A stretch of DNA of 64,000 nucleotides from the NCBI GenBank assembly GCA_015680685.1, contig MNCI01023539.1, positions 687,438 to 751,437 on the forward strand, in the 5' to 3' direction. This DNA is from Gnetum montanum (Eukaryota; Streptophyta; Gnetopsida; Gnetales; Gnetaceae). A program made the position numbers and the translations under genes. Positions 50,640 to 61,793 of the stretch are shown here, piece after piece. Below the pieces are notes generated by a model that was not told the origin of the DNA, searched no databases, and was given only the letters and a program-made list of their open reading frames with translations. Position 1 is the stretch's first letter. Every line of letters begins with the position of its first letter.

Positions 50640-51960
50640 ATGCCAACATAGAATTTACACTAACCCCTCCATGAAACCTCGATGACAACCATAGAGGCAA
50701 CTGAACCCAAAGCTTAAGCAAGTGGTTAAAGAAGAAATTAAACAATTTCTAAAAGCTAGGTTCATTTATCCCATAGCTGATAGTGAATGAGTTTGTCCAT
50801 TAGTCATTGTGCCCAAAAAGGAAGGTAAATGGAGGGTGTGTATAGACTTTAGGCTATTGAACATGGCAACATTTAAATACCACTTCCCATTTCCATTCAT
50901 CAACCAAGTCTTAGATACCATTGTAGGGAATTGTTACTACAATTTTCTAGATGGCTACAGTGGATATAATCAAATTCAAATAGCACCAGAAGACCAAGCC
51001 AAGACTACGTTCACAAGTCCTTGGGGGACATTTGCATATAAGTAGATGTCGTTTGACTTGTGTAATGACTCAGCAATGTTTCAACATTTGGTTCTATGTA
51101 TCTTTTAGTAGTAAATAGGAAATGGTGTGGAGGTCTTTATGGATGATTTCTCCACCTATGGAGTGGACTTCAAACAAGCATTGGACCGATTAGAGCAAGT
51201 ACTAAAACGATGTGTAGAAACCAACTTAAGGCTCAACTAGTAAAAAAATCCATTTAATGGTCCAAGAAGGTGTTGTATTAGGGCACAATATTTCACAAAC
51301 AGGGATAGAAGTAGATCCTGAAAAGATTAAGGTCATCCAAGGAATCACTCGACAACCTAAAACTGTAAAAGACATCTGATTATTCCTTCGACATACTGGC
51401 TGTTATAGACGCTTCATTGAGAACTTTTCAAGGATTGCAAAACCTTTGGTAGAACTAATGAAGAAGGACATACCTTTTGAATGGACCAAGGAATGTGAGC
51501 TAGCCTTCCAAACCTTAAAATAGAAGCCTGTAGAAACACCTATTCTACAAGCTCCTGATTGGTCCAAACTATTCCACATAACGACTGACATGTCCAAATT
51601 TTCCTTAGGAGACATACTTACATAGTTAGATAACCAAAAACGACCCTATTACATCCAATGTGCAAGTCAAAGTATTGCTGGTGTACAACTCAATTACACC
51701 ACAACGGAAAAAGAGTTAATGCCTATGGTGTTTGCACTAGAAAAATTTAGGCACTATGTATTGGGCTATAAGATATTTGTACATATGGATCATAGTGCAA
51801 TTTGGTTCCTAATGAATAAACCAATGCTGAGCCCTCACATCATACGTTGGCTTGTGATCTTACAAGAGTTCAACCTTACAATGATCGATCGTAAAGGCAT
51901 CGAGAATGTTATTGCTGATCATTTATCTCAGTTGCAATGGGACAACAAAGAGGATGAATA
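50640..51960 (+). pseudogene. Element D reverse transcriptase and RNase H remnant
   Basis: The RT runs from NPKLKQVVKEEIKQFLKAR through MPKKEGKWRVCIDFRLLN (50809) and YNQIQIAPEDQAKTTF to the intact catalytic FMDD at 51136-51147 (VEVFMDDFSTYG). It continues with CVETNLRLN and the RRFIENFSRIAKPLVELMKK block. RNase H (51660-51950) reads LNYTTTEKELMPMVFALEKF, HMDHSAIWFL and NVIADHLSQL. This is the best-preserved RT in the window and supports placement in the Athila clade. Confidence 0.93.
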
Positions 51961-52189
51961 TCCAATTTCTAACCATTTCCTTGTTAACTCCTCTTTGTAG
52001 GTGTGATAAAAAATCACTTACTCACTGATACAAATTGGTATAGTAGCATTCTCACTTATCTGCTTACATAAGAAACACCACAAGGGTTAGATGTTAAAAA
52101 GAGACAACAGTTTCTTCACCAAGCCAAATATTTCATGGAAATCAATGGACACCTTTATAAGGTATGTTCTAATGGCTTGGTTTGATGGT

Positions 52190-53350
52190 GTGTTCTTGAT
52201 ATAGATTAATTGTGAGTTCTCCAAGATGCTCATGAGGGCCCTTGTGGGGGTCATTACGCAAGGAGATGAACAGCCATAAAAACCTTGCTTGTAGGATATT
52301 ATTGGCCTATATTGTTTCAAGATGCTCATCATTTCATCCAATCTTCTGAGCGCTGCCAACGTGATGGGGGAATGACTGCTAGAATGGAGGGTCCACAACA
52401 ATGGATTCAACCTTTAAAACCCTTCGACATATGGGGAATTGATTTTATGGGGCCTATTACATTGATGTCCAATGGAAAAGCCTGCATTGTTGTTGCTATT
52501 GACTATTTTACCAAGTGGGTAGAAGTAGCTACTATTATGGACTATACATCATCTACCATTGTAGGATTTGTTCAACAACAAATTGTAAATAGGTTTGGCA
52601 TGCCTCATGCACTTATTTCTAACAATGGTGTGCATTTCATAGGTGTGACTTTTTGAAAGTTAATGCAACGCTTAGGAGTTGAGAATAAGCTGACTACACC
52701 ATATCATCCTCAAGAAAATGGTCAAGCTAAAGTCACCAATAGGGATATCACAAAAATATTGACATAAACCATTAGCAAATATAGGCGAGACTAGAGCATC
52801 AAACTAAACAATGCTCTTTGGGCATACCGCTCCACATGGAAACTTCCTATCAGCTACTCTCCCTATGAGTTAGTGTATGATAAACTTCTAACACTTCCTA
52901 TTCAAGCTAAGATTCATATACTATCCATGACATGTGACCTTACCCTTGACCTCAATCTAGCACAAAAGGAACGATTAATGAACCTTAACTTGCTAAATGA
53001 GAATCGACTAGCCACCCTATCATCCAATGAACTGCATAAGGCCTTTAACGAACAACGTCATGACTTAAGGATTAGGAAAGTCAAATACCAACCAAGAGAT
53101 AAGGTTCTTTATTGGAATCCCACACATGTACCACAAGGAACTAAATTTTAAATGTTGTGGGAAGGACCTTATATCATTCATGAAACTTTTCCTTCAAGGG
53201 CCATGATGATCTACAAACCTGAAAACCTGAATAAGAAGTTATTGGTCAACATCCAATAAACCAAACCCTTCCATGAGCCCAAAATAGCTAGTACTAATAC
53301 TACCTCTATTGGTGGACAACCTTGCTCATTATTTTGGATCTCCTCCTTCC
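52190..53350 (+). pseudogene. Element D integrase remnant
   Basis: The region includes DAHHFIQSSERCQRDGG, GIDFMGPITL (first Asp), YFTKWVEVATI and LISNNGVHF, where the second catalytic Asp is Asn. HPQENGQAKVTN follows, where the catalytic Glu is Lys. The C-terminus has YQPRDKVLYWNPTHVP, LWEGPYII and NKKLLVNIQ. Inactive. Confidence 0.9.
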
Positions 53351-53372
53351 AATTCAGTCGTGGGAGAGATGG

Positions 53373-55011
53373 CAACCAATGCTAACCATTCTAAGCCCTT
53401 AGTTCCTTTACCTTTTTTGTTTTGCACATTGTTCATCTTTACTTATTTTTGTTTTATACCATCATTAACATTTTTTACTATTTCTTTATCTGATTTATTC
53501 TTATTCATCACATAATAAGTGCTCACGATGGTGGGTTGTATTATAATAAGTGTTGATTGCTAATGTTTGATTTTTACCTTTGACTTTCAATGTTGATGCT
53601 AAGGTATGGTTTCTTTTGATAAAACACCAAATTATCCATGCAACTCTATGGTATCCCTTATTTTGGAAATGTACTATCTCTTTTCTATGTAAAATTATTA
53701 ATGAATTGGTGCCAAGGGAAATTTACTATCTCTTCAAACCAAGGAAAGATTCAAATGGATGAAAAAGGGTGTGACCTCAAGGGGATTCAATGCATTTGTG
53801 CTGGCTATTCTCTTGGGTACTTGGATGTTTTTCATAGGTTTTTCACCATCCTGCTCTTGACCAAATATTAGGAAGTTGAATAAATCAAATAAGTCTTTGA
53901 ATGGTGTGGTTCTCACATTCAAAAAAAAATTGGAGAGAATTCAAAGCACACCCCTTAGAAATAATAAAGAAACATGGGCTACAAGCACTGGTTATGGCAA
54001 TGGAAAGACATGTTACGCATGCCTGAAGGTTCCCTCTAACTAAGGCCCTTTCTGACTTCCTACTTCTTCTCTTGTTGAGATGGTGATGGCTCTGTGGACA
54101 CATTCTTATTACTTCGGGTGGATGAGTTGGTCAAGTGTGTTGATGTGTGGTCACTGGATGTGGATAGTTGAATTTAGATTTGGATGGAATTTTATTAAGT
54201 TACCTTAACCACATATTATACAAGGGACTTTACACCACCTTAATTTTGGGACTCCATCCCATTCTCTCCTCTCTTTCCATATTGCTTTCCACATCCACCT
54301 CATTGCTAGTTTTATGATGAGTCTATATCATGGTTGATGCATTGTTATTCTTCAATAAAACTCTTATGGGTAAGTTCTTAACCTTTATTTCCATATGTCA
54401 TTCTGAGAGCCTACGGACTCTTAGGTTTGTAGGTTTGTCAAGGCATTCAGGGCATGAGCCTACTTTGGGGAGGACCTACTGGCATTCCTTTTTGGTGCAA
54501 TTGTTAAGCTCTTTTCCTTTAACATTTCTTGCAATCAACTATTTCTAATTCACCCCATCAATGACATCCATTTTTTATTTTGTTTTATTGGCTTTACCAT
54601 TGTTATTTCTCTTATTCTTCTTGTTCATTAAAGTTTTCCATCCTATTGCTACCAGAGGTTCGCTCTTAGTTGTGGGGTCCCTGTTACAAATTTTTTTATT
54701 CCATAATTATCTTACCCATACACCTTGGGTAGTTATTAGTCATAAACCTCTAACCCAGTATCTACCATACCTGCAATCTAGCTAATATGCTTTATATCAA
54801 GGTAAGGTATCAACTACATTAGGTTTTATCTACCCTTGCTAATCCATGAGTGTGTTGTGTGTAAAGATGGCGATTACATGAACAATGGACTAGGATAAGA
54901 GGGAGCACTCAGGATGGACTGGAGCTAGAGTGTTTACGCAAGGAACAAGTTTAGACATGTGACTATGGATGAACAATAGTGTGCATAGTTTTGACATCAA
55001 CAGCAATGTGC

Positions 55012-55055
<44 letters not shown>

Positions 55056-55260
55056 AAGATGTCGAATGAGGGTCTAGATGTCATCTATGTACAGTGTTCA
55101 CCACAATGGGCATGAACACCAATGCTGCAATATATTTGTCGATCCGTTCCCCAAGAACTTTGAGTCTGTCACCCCATGTTATCGGCAGTTGTCATTCAGT
55201 TAATAATCCCATACCTTCCCAATATTTTGTAAGGAACTCAAGGATGAGTTTTCATTTGGT
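53373..55260 (+). other. Element D region between integrase and 3' LTR
   Basis: About 1.9 kb without a long ORF. The conserved blocks are at about 53973-54060 (mini-ORF MGYKHWLW... ending TAA before CTAAGG) and 54451-54490 (EPTLGRTYWHSF). A hydrophobic ORF follows at 54561-54785 (MTSIFYFVLLALPLLFLLFF). A (TC)n microsatellite lies at about 55017-55053. Confidence 0.6.
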
Positions 55261-55270
55261 CATGGGGGTA
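55261..55270 (+). other. Element D polypurine tract
   Basis: CATGGGGGTA directly precedes TGATGAG of the 3' LTR. Confidence 0.82.
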
Positions 55271-56102
55271 TGATGAGCCACAATATTAGGTCCACGACAT
55301 CGCATCCATGATATCAGATCTTTCTAAGCGATATCGAACATATGATATCGGGACCTATCTCATTGCCTATAAATAAGAGCTGGGTGCACTTCTTTTGGTA
55401 GTTAGTTCTTAGTCCCTTACCCAAAATCTTGCAGTTTCTCCCTCTCAAAGTTAGAATTATTTCTAAGTGCCTGTAGTAGGAGTCATAAAGTGAATGGATC
55501 TTTGTTTGAGCATTGTGTACCTGAGCACACCTTATGTCCACAAATAAAGATGAACTTTGTGATAAACCTAGCGGCATTCAAAATAGCTTATTTCTTACCC
55601 TTAATGTTATTTACAATTCTTTAATGCTTTCGTTGGTTAATTAATGTTGCTTTTATTGATTCGTTAATTTTCATAAGTAAGCACACTCAATAGGACCACT
55701 TCGAACATGTGTGGAACACGTGGTAACCTAGTAACAATTAGTGTTTGGTAACCCTAGTAGTGTTGCACTAGTTCAGGATGTGTACAGAAAGTGAGAACGG
55801 ATGCTGGTGTTAGGACTAGTTAGGACCTAGCTGATTAGTTAATTTCATTTAGTTATTCAATTAATTCACTTCTTCCCTCTTTAGCACTAGGACATAAAAC
55901 ATAAAAAGCATAAAAAATCATATACCTCAAGTTTACTTAACCATACAATCATGCTATATGAGTAAGCTTGGGAAGATAATGATCATTTAACCCATCCTTG
56001 TTCTGTGAAGGCACATACGCACTTAGTCCTTGGAGTTCAACCAAATCACATGTAACACTCGTATTCGTATGGTTGATCATAGGGGTACCTCACTGCTCAT
56101 CA
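55271..56102 (+). repeat. Element D 3' LTR
   Basis: 832 bp, collinear with 46187-47032. Palindromes lie at about 55283-55350, and a TATAAATA box near 55368. Confidence 0.93.
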
Positions 56103-57234
56103 TTTGTATTATGTAGTTTATCTGTTTTAGTAATATTCAATATCCATAGAAGCATTCCCTTTTATGTTAGACTATTTTTTTTGTTCATGCCTCTTTTGTA
56201 CTACCCAACATTCAGCACCATATAAGATAGTAGGCCTAATTACTATCTTGTAAAATTTTCTCTTTCATTTTATTAATATTCTTTGAACACATAGAACACC
56301 ACTAGCCTTTTTCATTTTGACCATCCTACCTCAATTCTATTTTTGATATCTTTATCAATTTCATCATGTAATTGGAGGATTGAACCTAGGTAGTGAAACT
56401 ATTTTCAGTGAGGGAATTTTTTCCTTGAATTGTCACTTCTATTTAACCATTATTTATGTTGTTATTAAAATTTCATTCTATATATTATGTCTTACTTATG
56501 CTAATATTGAAGACTTTTGATTCTAAAGTATGTTTTCACTTCTTCATTTTAGTAGCAATAGTTTCTTAAGTTGTATCCACCAATACAATATATCTACAAA
56601 TAGCATATATCAAGGGTTTTCATTTTGTATTTCCTTTGTTAATTCATACCTAATAATAGCAAATAAGTACAAGCTAAGTGTGGACCATTGTTGTAGATGT
56701 ACTATGTCTGGAAAATTAGATGTTATTCAACAAGCTATTCTAATTCAATGGTAGCTCCTTCAAACATGTCTTAAATTGCATTAATATATTTATCAGGGAT
56801 GTTTCTCCTTTGAAAGGTCAACTAGATAATATCTCTAGGCACTATGTCATATTCTTTTTCTAAGTTAATGAAGATCATATGTAAATTTTTTCTATGTTTT
56901 CTAAATTTCTCCATCAATTTTCATATAAACAAAAAGCCTCTATATTAGATCTCCTTAGCATAAATCCAAATTGATTTTCTAATACTGTTGATTCAACTTT
57001 GAGACACCAGTCTATGAATCTCTCCCAAAGCTTCATAGTATGGCTCATTAGCTTAATCCCTCTATAGTTTGTACAATTTTGTATGTCTCTTTTATTTTTG
57101 TAAATGAGAACAACAAAGCTTTTTTCCCAATTTTTGGGAATTTCTTCATTCTTAAAATTTTTTTTTAACATATGAATAATTGTTTCTAATATTTCTTTAT
57201 CTTTTGAAGCCAGTAGTAGGATCAGATTGATCAT
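56103..57234 (-). pseudogene. RTE-type LINE reverse transcriptase remnant
   Basis: The open segment 57234-56914 reads SFVVLIYKNKRDIQNCTNYRGIKLMSHTMKLWERF and ENQFGFM-RRS (given in parts), the fingers region of plant RTE-clade LINE reverse transcriptase. Further left, frame-shifted pieces match the DLH-MIFINLEKEYD and LSLYLFAIIRYELT blocks, and the FADD-like catalytic region is damaged. The 5' end of the LINE is not evident beyond 57234. Element D separates this from the 3' part at 45881-46186. Confidence 0.87.
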
Positions 57235-58680
57235 TTAGGTATCTAAAAATTAGGTGATACCTTAAAATGTACCTCAAGAGACCATAACTTAGACTGACTA
57301 ACCATGCTTCACAATTTAATTGTTGGGACTAACATATGTAACCTTTTTTGTCACTTTGGATCTTAAGACTAGGTGCTTAGAATATGTAGTTAGTTTGACC
57401 TAGGTTACTAACTCCTAGTGTATCATTAGTTACATTGTTGGAGTTAGTGTTCTAAGAAGGGTATAATGGTCATTAAGAATCTATGTAATATAGCGAAATT
57501 ATTACTAATCCAACAAATCAATCAACTGGAAAATCATTTGGTGAACCGAAATGGTCAAGAAGATTTATACTAATTTAACTTGCAACTAGATCATGCAACA
57601 AACATCAACCATCATGGAGAATAATAACCTTGTCCCAAGAAGATATATGATGCTTATAAAAAGGAATGAGACAAAAGAGAATCCAAGAATAAAGATAACA
57701 ACATATAGCATGCTTACAAGGTTCCTAGCCAATGAAAGGAAAAATATGCTATGTCCACCTTGGGCCCTAGATTAGCATGAGCACTGATATTCATGCATTC
57801 TTGCAAAATTATAAGATTTACATGCTAATGTTCTATGCCTATAAGCAAGTGTACCATGAAAATTTCTATATCAATTCCAACTTACTTTAAGTTAGAAAAT
57901 AAAGATGTCTATACGTAAAAAGGCTCATGTGATGATTCTTTTTATGATCCATACCAATTAACCTATTGCAAGAAGCCAAGTTTGAATTAATATAAAAGTT
58001 CAAATGGAGATTAGATGACATGATTTTTGAAGTTCTAGAACCTTAAGTATTGGGAAATAAAGAAAAAATGAGATTTTAGAGAAGCTACATGGCCTTGAAA
58101 TTGGTACATAAAATCCAATCATTAGGAAGATGTGTATATGTGGTCAACACACATTTGATTGTAGATAGATGTCAATCTTGAGCAAGTGTCCTACTTGATT
58201 AATCAAATCACAGAAAGTTTAAAGTACAAGTTATTTCTAAACCATACTAATCTTAATCTAGTGCCATTTATCCTCTATGAAGACTTCAATATGAAAGCTG
58301 GAAGTGATGTTCATCAATTCCTAAAACACAAACATGTAAAAGAGTCAATGGAAGAAAAGCCTAATTTGAAGAGGATATTCCCATTAGTTCATCATGTAAT
58401 TCCATTGGCTAGTGCATATTCTACCTATTTCAAATCCTTAGTAAGAAGATGATGCTAATGGATATTGTTCATCAAGAACTATGATTCACCAATTATGCTA
58501 CCATCAATAATGAAGATGGATTAACATCCTTCTTCATCAAGACTCTAGATTATATGTCACATCACCATTCTCAAATGATGTTACTACATAACAAAGATGT
58601 TATCTCTTCATAACTAATGATGTGATTATATGACAAGACCTGAAAGGATGTGTTGTAAAAATAGGCATATCTCTTGATAT
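57235..58680. other. Unclassified AT-rich sequence
   Basis: No recognised gene. The ORF at 58186-58452 (88 codons, MSYLINQITESLKYKLF...) has no family I know and may be chance. Starts such as TGTTGGGACTAAC (about 57322) or TGTTGGAGTTAG (about 57435) could be the 5' end of the LTR that finishes at 59055, but this is unproven. Confidence 0.4.
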
Positions 58681-59055
58681 GATCTTTAGGGATTTAACCT
58701 AAGGTATTTATACCCAAGCATTAGAGGTCATATTAGCATGGAGTTGTGAAGCAAGTTAAGGTGAGTAACAAGTATCAAGTGAAGTAGGATAGGAAGTGGA
58801 CAACCCATCCCTTTTGGCTGGTTGTAGACCTAATTGTGATGGTAGTGTTGGATAGCTTCTAAAGAATAGATACATTATTTCACATCAATAAAGCATTCTT
58901 TTCTTTTTTTCTTCTACATTTTCCTTATTATTTTCTTTACATATAATGTCCAATATAACGTATATTTAACATCTGTCACATATTTTCCTTATGCATAATG
59001 TTGAATGTAACTTATGTTTGACATTTTCCATGACATTCAAGAATGGGATGTCACA
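58681..59055 (+). mobile_element. 3' portion of a 5' LTR (initiator-Met class)
   Basis: A TATTTATA box lies at 58705-58712 and AATAAAG at 58887-58893. The sequence ends in GATGTCACA at 59055, two bases before an initiator-Met-type PBS. The end of the LTR holds two imperfect copies of a roughly 65-bp unit (about 58930-59035). The LTR start is not defined. Confidence 0.5.
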
Positions 59056-59057
59056 TT

Positions 59058-59069
59058 TGGTATCAAAGC
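59058..59069 (+). other. Primer-binding site, initiator tRNA-Met type
   Basis: TGGTATCAAAGC matches 11 of 12 bases of the plant initiator-Met complement TGGTATCAGAGC. This is a different priming class from elements A to E. Confidence 0.6.
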
Positions 59070-59194
59070 AAACCATAATCCAATGAACAATTAGAACCAA
59101 GAGCCAGTTAGAATCCAATGAAAAATTAAGAAGTTATGATCTAGGAAGATTTATGGCTTACCAAATTTTAGAAAATACTACATTATTTTAGGTA

Positions 59195-60470
59195 ATGTTA
59201 GAGATTGGAGTAGAAGCCACCATAGTGGTAATGCAACACCAAGATGTAGCAAGAGTAGAAAAAGTCATAACTGATCACATTAAAGAATCCTTTAATGTTT
59301 TTGTTGTGCCACTGGTAGATATTATTAGAGCTAAAGATGTAGAAACCTTATTTGAAACATCAATGACCCCTGCAAAACATGAAGATGCACTGGAGAGACT
59401 ACTGCAAACATGACAACTCATGCAGAATCATTTTGATATTCCCATCAATATCACTACAGTACAATTGAAGTTGATATCCAAAAAAGATAAGTTGGTCATG
59501 GTAGAAACAACGTTGCAACATGTAGAAAGTCAAGTGCAGAGATTACAAGAAGGGTTACCTACATTGAGAGTTGAAAGACAAGACCTTGCATGACACATTG
59601 CACCTAACTAGTCAGCATAATTTAGACATGAGAAATTGGTAAACTGATGATCAACCAAAAATCAAATGAAGATAGAGACGGAGAAAGCAATGTGGAATTC
59701 CTTAGGAGTAGAAGCCCAAACATACACATATGCTAAGATTATTGCTACATTAGAAGAAGAAAATAAGAAAATTACTACAAAGAACTTGAGATTGACGAAC
59801 ATTGGAAAGTAAAAGAACATATTAGAAGAAAGCATCCATCAACTTAGAGAATAGTTCACTATAGTTAACCTCGATATAAGATAAATGGACTATGAGAATA
59901 GGACCCTATCAATGAAAGAAGTACATGCAATCTCATAATAATTAGCCATTGAAATGAATGCATGGCAAAATGAGATCAAGAAACATGAAAGAATTAAAGA
60001 GCACTTCAAGGATCAAGTGAACATGTATAAGTAGATTAATGAGAAAGAAATACAAATGGCCAAAGATAAGATTAGTTTCATTATAGAATAAACACATGAT
60101 TGGCAACCCATCCTGGATAGCCTTAGCGATGTCCATCAAGCTAAACTGAAGAATAAAGACCTGCAGAGTACATGGGGTTAGCAAATATTCACTATGCTAA
60201 CTTAGCCATGTTGACAATAGGTAAACCAATAATAGAGTTGAAACAACATGTAGCTAAGGTGTATTCCATATATGAAAAGGCATTTCTAGATAGAAAAGAT
60301 GCATAATAAAAGCTCCACATCATAAACTCTAAGTTAGCAATAGTGAATTTTAGCTGCAAAGGTCAGAAAGATGTAGTAGCAAACCTAGCCAGAAGAATGA
60401 TGACTTATTAAGAACTACAAAAGATGGCCACAACTTTTGATGTAGAAAGAATTAAATTTGTAGCATGGTT
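59195..60470 (+). pseudogene. Decayed coiled-coil ORF (right copy)
   Basis: It begins at ATG 59195, 126 bp after the PBS. The first 72 codons are open (MLEIGVEATIVVMQHQDVAR...), ending at a TGA, with the frame continuing as a charged, heptad-like protein (LVMVETTLQHVESQVQRL, YAKIIATLEEENKKIT, HERIKEHFKDQVNMYK). It aligns with 568-1260 from 59768 onward. Beyond about 60470 the similarity stops abruptly at a junction with another repeat. The position just after a PBS suggests it is the first ORF of a non-autonomous LTR element. No known gag motif is visible. Confidence 0.5.
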
Positions 60471-60473
60471 TCA

Positions 60474-60640
60474 AATGGGAAGTTTGGTTTATCAAATGTT
60501 AATGATAATCATTATCAAAGAAATGTTTAGTTCACTTGATCCAAATAGTGTGGAGGTAATAATTTGATCCTTTTAAAGTTGCATCAATTTTATTATTTGA
60601 AATTTTCCACATCACATATAGTGGACATGTCAAAGTTCAC
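60474..60640. repeat. Dispersed repeat shared with 11252-11425
   Basis: The second copy of the block at 11252. It is cut at CAAAGTTCAC by insertion of element E; the other copy continues there with AATGACAC. Confidence 0.75.
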
Positions 60641-61650
60641 TGATGAGATGCGGTTTGCGTTGGCTGCGATATCGCGTACGTGATATCGCAACCGATGCAA
60701 TATCGCATCCCCCGCGATATCGCGTCCTTCCCTACGATATCACGTACGCGATATTGCAATCTGCCGCCATGTCTATAAATAAGAGGTGGCTCTCCCTTGT
60801 TTGGGGATCCCAGTTTTAGAGTAGCGAAGCTCTGGCAGTTTGATCCCTCCAGAGTTAGAATTTTTCCCGTGTCTACCCGCAGTGTGGTGAATGTGATTGT
60901 ACGGTGTCTTTATTCGAGTGTGCCGTACTTGGACACGCACATGACCGGCAATAAAGATCGAGATTACTTCATCATTGCAGCATTCACTTAGTTTATTTAT
61001 TTGTTATTTATTTAATGTTATTTATTGCTTTCATAGTGCAGTGTGGGTACGACTTAACTACGAGCATCTACGGGTGTGTACGGCTAGTTAAGGAATCGGT
61101 TGCTCATCGCAATTAGTTTCTCACCCTTAAACTCCTAGAAGAGGAACAAGTACGACTTGATTACGAGCATTTAAGTGTGACTGCTTGGTAGCCCAGTGGT
61201 GTAGCTAGGGGGATCTACGCTTGGTAACCCAGTGGCGTATTTGGGGTCTGCGCTTGGTAATCCCAGTGGCGTACCTAGGCCTATGCTTGGTAGTCCCAGT
61301 GGCAGTCGTGCACGAAGTCCAAGATGTGTACGGTTGATCAAGGAATCGGTTGCTCATCGCACTTAGGCTAGATTAGATTTTCTTACCCTTTTCCTCTTAG
61401 CTTAGATTTAGTTAAATATTATTTTCCACTGCCATCAAGAGTAGTATTAGAATTAGAACACATCATACACCTCATCTAGACTAAACCATACGTGACATAT
61501 GCAAAACTAGTCTAGATGGGAAGATAGCGAACTGCGACCTAAGGCTAACTATCTAGGTGCCACAACTAGTCCATCTGCGGAGTTCGACCGGATCGCGCGT
61601 GCGACGCTCGTTTCGTATGGTTGAGTGTAGGGGTACCTCGCCACTCATCA
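60641..61650 (+). repeat. Element E 5' LTR
   Basis: 1,010 bp, from TGATGAGATG to CCACTCATCA. The U3 array of GATATC palindromes at 60667-60762 includes GCGATATCGC. TATAAAT lies at 60774-60780 and AATAAAG at 60950-60956. The U5 repeats a short TTGGTA-CCCAGTGG motif several times (about 61185-61305). CpG-rich, hence young and little deaminated. Confidence 0.95.
60667..60762. promoter_or_regulatory. GATATC palindrome array in the U3 of element E
   Basis: Six variants of the palindrome GCGATATCGC lie in about 95 bp, the last about 15 bp upstream of the TATA box. Related arrays occur in the LTRs at 1-567, 12454, 21564, 27619, 46187 and 55271. An enhancer or repressor binding role is inferred. Confidence 0.6.
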
Positions 61651-61651
61651 T

Positions 61652-61669
61652 TGGCACCATTGTCGGGGA
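61652..61669 (+). other. Element E primer-binding site (tRNA-Asp)
   Basis: TGGCACCATTGTCGGGGA matches 15 of 18 bases of the tRNA-Asp complement; the three changes are transitions. Confidence 0.85.
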
Positions 61670-61793
61670 TGGTGCTAGTTATCTAGATTAGTTATATCAT
61701 ACAAGGTCGCTGTAAAGAACTTAACGATATATCTCTTAGAAAGAAGAAATAATTATAAAAAGTCACATTCAAATTCACACACCACTGTAAACA

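Larger units (their letters stand above)
46187..56102 (+). mobile_element. Element D: full-length Athila-like Ty3/gypsy retrotransposon
   Basis: A 9,916-bp plus-strand element with LTRs of 846 and 832 bp (TGATGAG to CTCATCA), inserted into an RTE LINE. The flanks TTTTT (46182-46186) and TTTGT (56103-56107) are a 5-bp duplication with one change. It has the same gag-pol layout as A and C. By eye the LTRs differ at more than 10% of sites, so it is old. Many CAA/CAG-to-stop and TGG-to-TAG changes are present. Confidence 0.94.

Noticed and set aside
60667-60762. CRISPR-like array
   Set aside because: Units are short palindromes with unequal spacing within an LTR of a plant genome; there are no constant repeats or unique spacers.
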